Of a stretch of 64,000 nucleotides of DNA, positions 59,832 to 64,000 are shown piece after piece (within the stretch, counting starts at the first letter, position 1; the number at the start of each line of letters is the position of its first letter). This stretch comes from Cryobacterium sp. HLT2-28. GTDB lineage: Bacteria; Actinomycetota; Actinomycetes; Actinomycetales; Microbacteriaceae. The notes beneath the pieces are model-generated. The model was not told the DNA's origin and ran no database searches. It saw nothing but the letters and a program-made list of their open reading frames with translations. A program made the position numbers and the translations under genes. Location: positions 124,001-188,000 of the forward strand of contig NZ_SOFH01000023.1 in assembly GCF_004402495.1 (NCBI RefSeq). Reading direction: 5' to 3'.

Positions 59832-60950
59832 TCAGCTTTCACGGCCGCCTATGCGCAAAGGCAGGACTACCGTGAAGCTCGCCCCGCGTTCAGGGCCGGC
59901 CGACGATGCGGTGACGTCCCCACCGTGCGCGCGTGCAATCTCGCGGGCGATCGTCAGGCCGATCCCCGATCCTGCTGACCGACGGGCCTGGCTTGGCACA
60001 CGGTAGAACCGCTCGAATACCCGCTCTCTATCCTCCTCGTCCAGGCCCACTCCCGTATCGCTCACGACGACTTCGCCGCGGCCACCGGCACCACGCGCAG
60101 TGATCGTGACGGTTCCACCGGCGGGAGTGGCATGCAGAGCGTTACCGAGAAGGTTGGTCAGAACTTGGGTCATTCGGTCGGGATCCACATGCACGGGGAG
60201 TGCTGTGTCGGCGTCAAGTTTCAGCGTGACCGCCGCATCTTCGAATTGAGGTGAGAGGCGCGCAGCGGCGCGGCGAGCAAGGACGGCCAGGTCTGCAGTG
60301 ACTGGGTTCAGGTCGAGTCGCTGCTCTTGAGCGCGCGAGAGGCTGGAGAGGTCGTCGGAGAGCCGGTGCAGGCGGCGCAGTTCCTCGCTGAGGGAGCCGA
60401 ACGTGTCGGGGCCGGCGGTGAACACACCGTCGATCAGGCCCTCGACGTAGCCGTCCAGCACGGTCAGCGGGGTTCGCATCTCATGCGCAACTTCCCCGAG
60501 CAGCCGTGTGCGCCGGGACTCCGTGTCAGCCAAGGCCCGGGCGAGGGTGTTGACGTCAGTGGCCAGCGCGGCCAGTTCCGGCTCGGAGGGCACGGGAACC
60601 GTGCCTCCGTACTTTCCCGCGGCAATCAGCTTCGTTGCGGCCCGCACCGCGTTGAGGGGTCGGAGAAGACGACCGGTCACTGCCGCCGCCACGAATCCGG
60701 CGGCGACGACACTGGCCAGCACGCCGATGATGAGCGAGGTCGTCAGGGCGGAGAGGAAGGCGGAGCGCACGCTCGCCGCGTCCATGCTCCCCATGGACAT
60801 GCCCGTTCCGTCACTGTTCATCATCATCCCCAGCCGATCCTCGAACAGGCGTGGGGCGAGCAGCGAGATTGTCAGGTAGGCGACGATGCCGCCGACCACG
60901 GCAACCGCAGCATAGGAGATGAACAGCCGCAGCGACAGGCGCATTCTCAT
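59832..60950 (-). CDS. Sensor histidine kinase, CopS/CusS-like
   Basis: A 372-residue two-helix sensor. TM1 is at about residues 8-30 and TM2 at about 72-95. The short extracytoplasmic loop between them contains MMMNSDGTGMSMGSMD, seven methionines that could bind Cu(I). The HAMP, HisKA (phosphoacceptor His in GEVAHEMRTPL) and ATPase domains follow (NLLGNALHATP, VSDTGVGLDEED, GSGIGLTIAREIARAHGG). ATG 60950 overlaps the regulator stop as ATGA. The loop is smaller than in CusS. It probably reports envelope copper to the cognate regulator. Confidence 0.9.
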   Translation of the reverse strand: MRMRLSLRLFISYAAVAVVGGIVAYLTISLLAPRLFEDRLGMMMNSDGTGMSMGSMDAASVRSAFLSALTTSLIIGVLASVVAAGFVAAAVTGRLLRPLNAVRAATKLIAAGKYGGTVPVPSEPELAALATDVNTLARALADTESRRTRLLGEVAHEMRTPLTVLDGYVEGLIDGVFTAGPDTFGSLSEELRRLHRLSDDLSSLSRAQEQRLDLNPVTADLAVLARRAAARLSPQFEDAAVTLKLDADTALPVHVDPDRMTQVLTNLLGNALHATPAGGTVTITARGAGGRGEVVVSDTGVGLDEEDRERVFERFYRVPSQARRSAGSGIGLTIAREIARAHGGDVTASSAGPERGASFTVVLPLRIGGRES

Positions 60951-61639
60951 CGGGGCCGGCCCACGAATTTGTAGCCCACTCCGCGCACGGTGGCAATCAG
61001 GTGCGGGTCGCCGGCGTCGTCTCCGAGTCGCGCGCGCACACTGCGGATGTGGACATCGACGACCCGCTCGTCGCCGTAGAAGTCGTAGCCCCAGACTTTC
61101 TCCAGCAGTTGCGCCCGTGAAAACACTCGCCCGGGCTCGGCGGCGAGTGCGGCGAGAAGGTCAAATTCCAGGCTCGACAGCACCACTGGTGTTCCGTTCG
61201 CCTCGACTTCCCGGTGGGCCGGGTTGACGGACAAGCCGTCGAAGTGAAGCAGGGGGTCTGCATCGGTCCGGTCGCCCCGATTGTCACGACGCAGCATGGC
61301 CTTCACGCGGGCCGTGACCTCGCGCGGGCTGAACGGCTTGGTCACATAGTCGTCCGCACCCACACCGAGTCCGACAAGCTTGTCGACCTCCTCAGCCCGC
61401 GCTGTGAGGAGGATCACGTACGCGTCGCTGAAGCTGCGCAACTGCCGGAGGACTTCGAGTCCGTCCATTCCCGGAAGCATCACGTCCAGGAGCACGAGGG
61501 CCGGAGGATCGTTGCGGAGTGCGGCAAGCGCCTCAGCGCCGTCCGCAGCCTCCGCCACCTCATAACCTTCTGCCTCCAGGTAGCCGCACAGGACTGTCCG
61601 GATCTGCGGCTCATCGTCAACGACCAGGACCTTGTGCAT
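60947..61639 (-). CDS. OmpR-family response regulator, CopR-like
   Basis: A 230-residue regulator. The receiver has the acidic pair in VVDDEPQIRTVL, the phosphorylated Asp in LVLLDVMLPG and Lys in DDYVTKPFSPRE. The C-terminal winged helix shows LSSLEFDLLAALAAEPGRVF and WGYDFYGDERVVDVHIRSVRARL. AAAGGGGTGA precedes ATG 61639. It is upstream of its kinase in the same operon and downstream of three metal-protein genes on the same strand, which are probable targets. I do not see a clear operator. Confidence 0.93.
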   Translation of the reverse strand: MHKVLVVDDEPQIRTVLCGYLEAEGYEVAEAADGAEALAALRNDPPALVLLDVMLPGMDGLEVLRQLRSFSDAYVILLTARAEEVDKLVGLGVGADDYVTKPFSPREVTARVKAMLRRDNRGDRTDADPLLHFDGLSVNPAHREVEANGTPVVLSSLEFDLLAALAAEPGRVFSRAQLLEKVWGYDFYGDERVVDVHIRSVRARLGDDAGDPHLIATVRGVGYKFVGRPR

Positions 61640-61749
61640 GTCTCACCCCTTTCCTCTGATTATGGCCGCAACGACAGGCCGGCAGCGCCGGAACCGCCGA
61701 GCGGCGCCGACGCTGAGCCGTGCTCACGGGACTCGTTGAGAGAGAACTT

Positions 61750-62019
61750 TCATCGGACCTTGTCTTCGAGGAGCTTTAACCGTTCCCGATATTCCGTGGT
61801 GTCCAATTCGCCCTTCGCGAAGCGGTCATCAAGGATCTGACGTGCTTGGCTCCGTTCCCCTCGTCCCGGGGTGAGCGGAGAATCTCCGCGTTGACCTCCA
61901 CCATCCGTTCCGCCGGCAAACGCTCGCACGGCCCAGATGACCAGCAAGACGATTGCGGCGAGCATGAGTAGCCCGACCGGCCATCCCCACGCCATGTTGT
62001 ATCCGGTTCCCCACATCAT
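61750..62019 (-). CDS. Small SHOCT-domain membrane protein
   Basis: An 89-residue protein with one helix (WPVGLLMLAAIVLLVIWAVRAF, about residues 13-34), a Gly-rich linker and a C-terminal SHOCT motif (ARQILDDRFAKGELDTTEYR, then LKLLED). SHOCT peptides are oligomerisation or binding modules common in small bacterial proteins. It starts at ATG 62019, followed by a second ATG, behind AAGGAGC. It lies between the cupredoxin and regulator genes on one strand, as is frequent in copper islands. Confidence 0.85.
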   Translation of the reverse strand: MMWGTGYNMAWGWPVGLLMLAAIVLLVIWAVRAFAGGTDGGGQRGDSPLTPGRGERSQARQILDDRFAKGELDTTEYRERLKLLEDKVR

Positions 62020-62084
62020 TTCTTCTGCTCCTTCGGTTTTGTTCGTTGGTGATTGTGAATGTGCCCGAGGACCGGGCTGGAAAT

Positions 62085-62681
62085 TCAGGTGACGGTCAGC
62101 TCGCTGTACATTCCGGCCGAATAGTGTCCGGGCAGGTTGCAGACGACTTCGTAGCGTCCGGGCGAAAGCTTCAGCGTGACCCAGCTTGACGCTCCGGGAG
62201 CGATTCCCTCGCCGGCGCCGGCGCCGCAGTTGGAGGATGCCTCGCCGAGATTCCTTTCCTCATCAACCTGGCCTTCACGTGACATGGGCCGGGTGCCGAC
62301 GACCTGCGAATCAGCCAGGGGGAAGATGACCAATTCGTGGCTGATGCTGCCGCCATTGGTCGCGAGAAAGGACACCGTCCCGCGACCAACGAGCGCTTGA
62401 TCAATGCTCAGGCGCATCGTTCCACCGAACATTTCCCGGTTGCCGCCACCAGACATCATGCCGGGGCTGTTGCCCATCATGGGGCCTCCCGTATTCGTCA
62501 GATCCACGTTCACGACCGTCCCTGGTAGCCGGGGGGTAGGGCATGAGGATCGGGAAGCGAGCAAGGGCAGGGGTTGCCCCCCGCTGAGGGCATTGCCCGC
62601 GCCAACAGACAGGCCCGTGAGCCCCACGATTGCCAGCGTTCCGCTTGCAATCGCCGCGGCGATCATCGTCTTCTTTCGCAT
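62085..62681 (-). CDS. Exported cupredoxin (blue-copper, sulfocyanin-like) protein
   Basis: A 198-residue secreted protein. The signal peptide (MIAAAIASGTLAIVGLTGLSVGAG) is followed by a Ser/Pro linker and a cupredoxin fold. Type-1 copper ligands are the His in GGSISHELVIF and the Cys-His-Met set in YEVVCNLPGHYSAGMYSE, with C-x4-H-x4-M spacing. A Met/Gly stretch (GGPMMGNSPGMMSGGG) lies before the core. AAGGAG is 7 nt before ATG 62681. The gene is 11 nt after the Met-rich gene upstream. It may sequester or oxidise Cu(I) outside the membrane. Confidence 0.87.
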   Translation of the reverse strand: MRKKTMIAAAIASGTLAIVGLTGLSVGAGNALSGGQPLPLLASRSSCPTPRLPGTVVNVDLTNTGGPMMGNSPGMMSGGGNREMFGGTMRLSIDQALVGRGTVSFLATNGGSISHELVIFPLADSQVVGTRPMSREGQVDEERNLGEASSNCGAGAGEGIAPGASSWVTLKLSPGRYEVVCNLPGHYSAGMYSELTVT

Positions 62682-62692
62682 GATGCACTCCT

Positions 62693-63268
62693 TCAGCGCG
62701 TGGTCGGCGTCATTCCCGAACCCATTCCTGAGCCCATTCCCGGGTCCGCGTGCATGCCCATTCCGGCACCAGGTTCCACGCCCATCCCCATTCCCATTCC
62801 CACTCCCATTCCCTCACCCGGGGTGTGTGTCGCGTTCACCATCGTGTCCATGCGAATCTTCAGCTGCGCCACTACTGCGGTCTTCTGATCTGATGTCAGG
62901 CTGGTGTTGGTGCCGAGATTGGTCTTGAGCGCCGCGAACATCGCGTCTGTGAGCCCCGAAACAGATTTGCCCTGGGACTTGGCGACCGCCGCGAGCGACT
63001 CGCCCGACATCAGCCGGTCCTGCAGCTCAGTCTGGTTCAGGCCGAGGTACCTGGCCACCGCGGTCATCGGGGAATTCTGGCCGAGCATTGTTCCGGACAT
63101 GTGGCCGAACTGTCGGATTCCGACGGCTGGCGAGGACGTCGACACCGGCTGTGGAGTCGTGCCATCGCCCGCATCCGCCTGAGCGGCGACAACGCCGCCG
63201 GTGAGGAGCGCTCCGACCAACCCGAGCCCAACCAGTCCTCCGGTAATGCTCCTTCGGTTCGTTTTCAT
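62693..63268 (-). CDS. Exported Met-rich protein, probable copper binding
   Basis: A 191-residue secreted protein. The signal (LVGLGLVGALLTGGVVAAQA) ends near residue 32. A helical central domain follows (YLGLNQTELQDRLMSGESL, then AAVAKSQGKSVSGLTDAMF), a type common in actinobacterial exported proteins that sense or bind metals. The C-terminal 45 residues are a Gly-Met repeat (GMGVGMGMGMG, GMGMHADPGMGSGMGSGM) with about 12 methionines. I prefer ATG 63268, where the signal peptide is standard; ATG 63289 is the alternative. It is first in the operon leading to the cupredoxin and the two-component genes. Confidence 0.8.
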   Translation of the reverse strand: MKTNRRSITGGLVGLGLVGALLTGGVVAAQADAGDGTTPQPVSTSSPAVGIRQFGHMSGTMLGQNSPMTAVARYLGLNQTELQDRLMSGESLAAVAKSQGKSVSGLTDAMFAALKTNLGTNTSLTSDQKTAVVAQLKIRMDTMVNATHTPGEGMGVGMGMGMGVEPGAGMGMHADPGMGSGMGSGMTPTTR

Positions 63269-63523
63269 CTTTCCCAGCCCCTTTCGCATTCAGGCACCGA
63301 TTGGCGCCTTCACACCAGCATGCGGACGCGGCATGAAGCTTCGACCTCCGGGTGTGTGAAGATTCGATGAAACCCACCGTCTGCGCATTCGTCCTGGCCG
63401 CAAAGTCCAGTCACTTCCCGCGCCCCGGCCGTTGCTATCCGTTTCACAGGTACCCGCACCCGAAAGTCGATACTGTGGGAGGGTATACGCGAAGTCAGCG
63501 ACAGCCATGGACTCGGAGGTGAG

Positions 63524-64000
63524 ATGAAGCTCGATCGCAGTGCACGCTCGACACACCTCAGGCGGCCTCCGCTCCGGTCCTCCCTGGTTGCCTTGCTCGC
63601 CATGGCCGCAATGCTGGTCGGTCTCCTCGCCATCAGTTCGACCCATGCAGCGCATGAGACCGGCGGGACCGCACCCAAATCCGCATCGGACCAGAGCCAC
63701 CGTGCGGATGTCGGTTTCGCCGTAACGGGTATCGCCGCCGCGGGTAGCGCTGCCGCTGCGCTGTCCGTTGCCGCACACTCCGGCTTCGGGATGCTCGGCT
63801 GCCTCGACTGCGTGCTGGACTGTGCACTCCTCGCGATCACCTGCACCATTGTGATCGCGCTCACTTCGCTGATCATTCTTGCTCGGTCACCGTCCGTGTA
63901 TCGTCGGCTGCTCGACGCCGGCGGCCCCGTCGTTCGCCGACTGGGCGGGCCGACACTCGACATCTACTGCCCGAGGCTGACCATACTTTCCATTAGTCGC
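63524..64000 (+). CDS. Membrane protein, cut by the right edge (DUF6153-like)
   Basis: The frame from ATG 63524 (GGAGG 4 nt upstream) is open to the end, 159 codons without stop. After a basic start it has a hydrophobic helix (SLVALLAMAAMLVGLLAIS, about 20-38), a His-containing outside region (HAAHETGGTAP), a small-residue segment, and a second helix with CLDCVLDCALLAITCTIVIAL, four cysteines inside or beside the membrane. This layout recalls the DUF6153-type proteins of actinobacterial metal islands, an assignment I make from memory. The end of the gene lies outside the window. Confidence 0.6.
   Translation, partial: MKLDRSARSTHLRRPPLRSSLVALLAMAAMLVGLLAISSTHAAHETGGTAPKSASDQSHRADVGFAVTGIAAAGSAAAALSVAAHSGFGMLGCLDCVLDCALLAITCTIVIALTSLIILARSPSVYRRLLDAGGPVVRRLGGPTLDIYCPRLTILSISR

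Noticed and set aside
63466..63488. GATAC...GGGTATAC dyad before the right-edge gene
   Set aside because: It resembles a degraded CsoR box but the left arm lacks the CCCC run; not convincing.

Overview
The window is high-GC, densely packed actinobacterial DNA. Gene content and style point to the Micrococcales, most likely a Microbacteriaceae genus close to Cryobacterium or Leifsonia: mycothiol-era redox proteins, EttA, GlbO-type globin, ECF sigma/anti-sigma pairs, and start codons placed directly behind TAnnnT boxes. This assignment is inference, since no rRNA is present. I saw no tRNA, rRNA, CRISPR array, insertion sequence or phage gene.

1-22 kb: a truncated gene and a VOC (glyoxalase) remnant lie at the left edge. 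They are followed by a dienelactone hydrolase, an exported 5'-nucleotidase, L-lactate dehydrogenase, a NarL-type two-component pair, an amidohydrolase coupled to a PaiB-like FMN protein, and the block Nei-type glycosylase / RpiB / DsbA-like protein. An MHS-family transporter, a zinc-ribbon SDR, an MFS exporter, a tandem pair of unrecognised paralogues, a quinone-oxidoreductase-like MDR, PepN and MscS follow. From memory of Mycobacterium tuberculosis, nei/rpiB/Rv2466c/pepN/glbO and, further right, thioesterase/EttA/Ssb, all sit in one region there, so the window looks like a conserved chromosomal block opened up by insertions.

22-45 kb: MscS overlaps a truncated globin gene, followed by a KstD-like flavoprotein. 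A putrescine/GABA catabolic unit (FAD amine oxidase, SSADH, glutamate-type dehydrogenase, GabT; PucR-family regulator and amino-acid permease opposite) occupies 25-34 kb. Then come TesB, an ECF sigma/anti-sigma pair opposite a Rieske lipoprotein and a DUF2231-like membrane protein, a hot-dog thioesterase, EttA, a lipoprotein, a frameshifted second ssb, MsrA, an aldo/keto reductase and NadE.

45-64 kb: a metal (copper) homeostasis island. It holds a CHRD-like exported protein, the wreck of a PaaK/CoF-synthetase-like gene, CsoR with its palindromic operators, CopZ, CopA, a CcdA-like membrane protein with vicinal cysteines, a membrane-anchored redoxin, a glutaredoxin-like protein, a DUF3105 protein, a BlaI-type repressor with an M56 protease, a very small Cys-rich peptide, two tiny membrane proteins, a Met/Asp-repeat exported protein, Lnt (historically CutE), a second P1B ATPase with a CPD motif, a CopRS-like two-component system, a SHOCT protein, a cupredoxin, a Met-rich exported protein and a partial membrane protein at the right edge.

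Two regulatory codes are visible in the island. The first is a CsoR palindrome (ATACCCC-N3-GGGGTAT) at csoR/copZA and at the second ATPase. The second is a dyad (CTACTA-N7-TAGTAG) in front of the CcdA operon, blaI and the Met-rich small-protein operon. I read this as a BlaI-controlled envelope thiol/metal-protection module interleaved with classical CsoR-controlled copper export. It is the most interesting part of the window.
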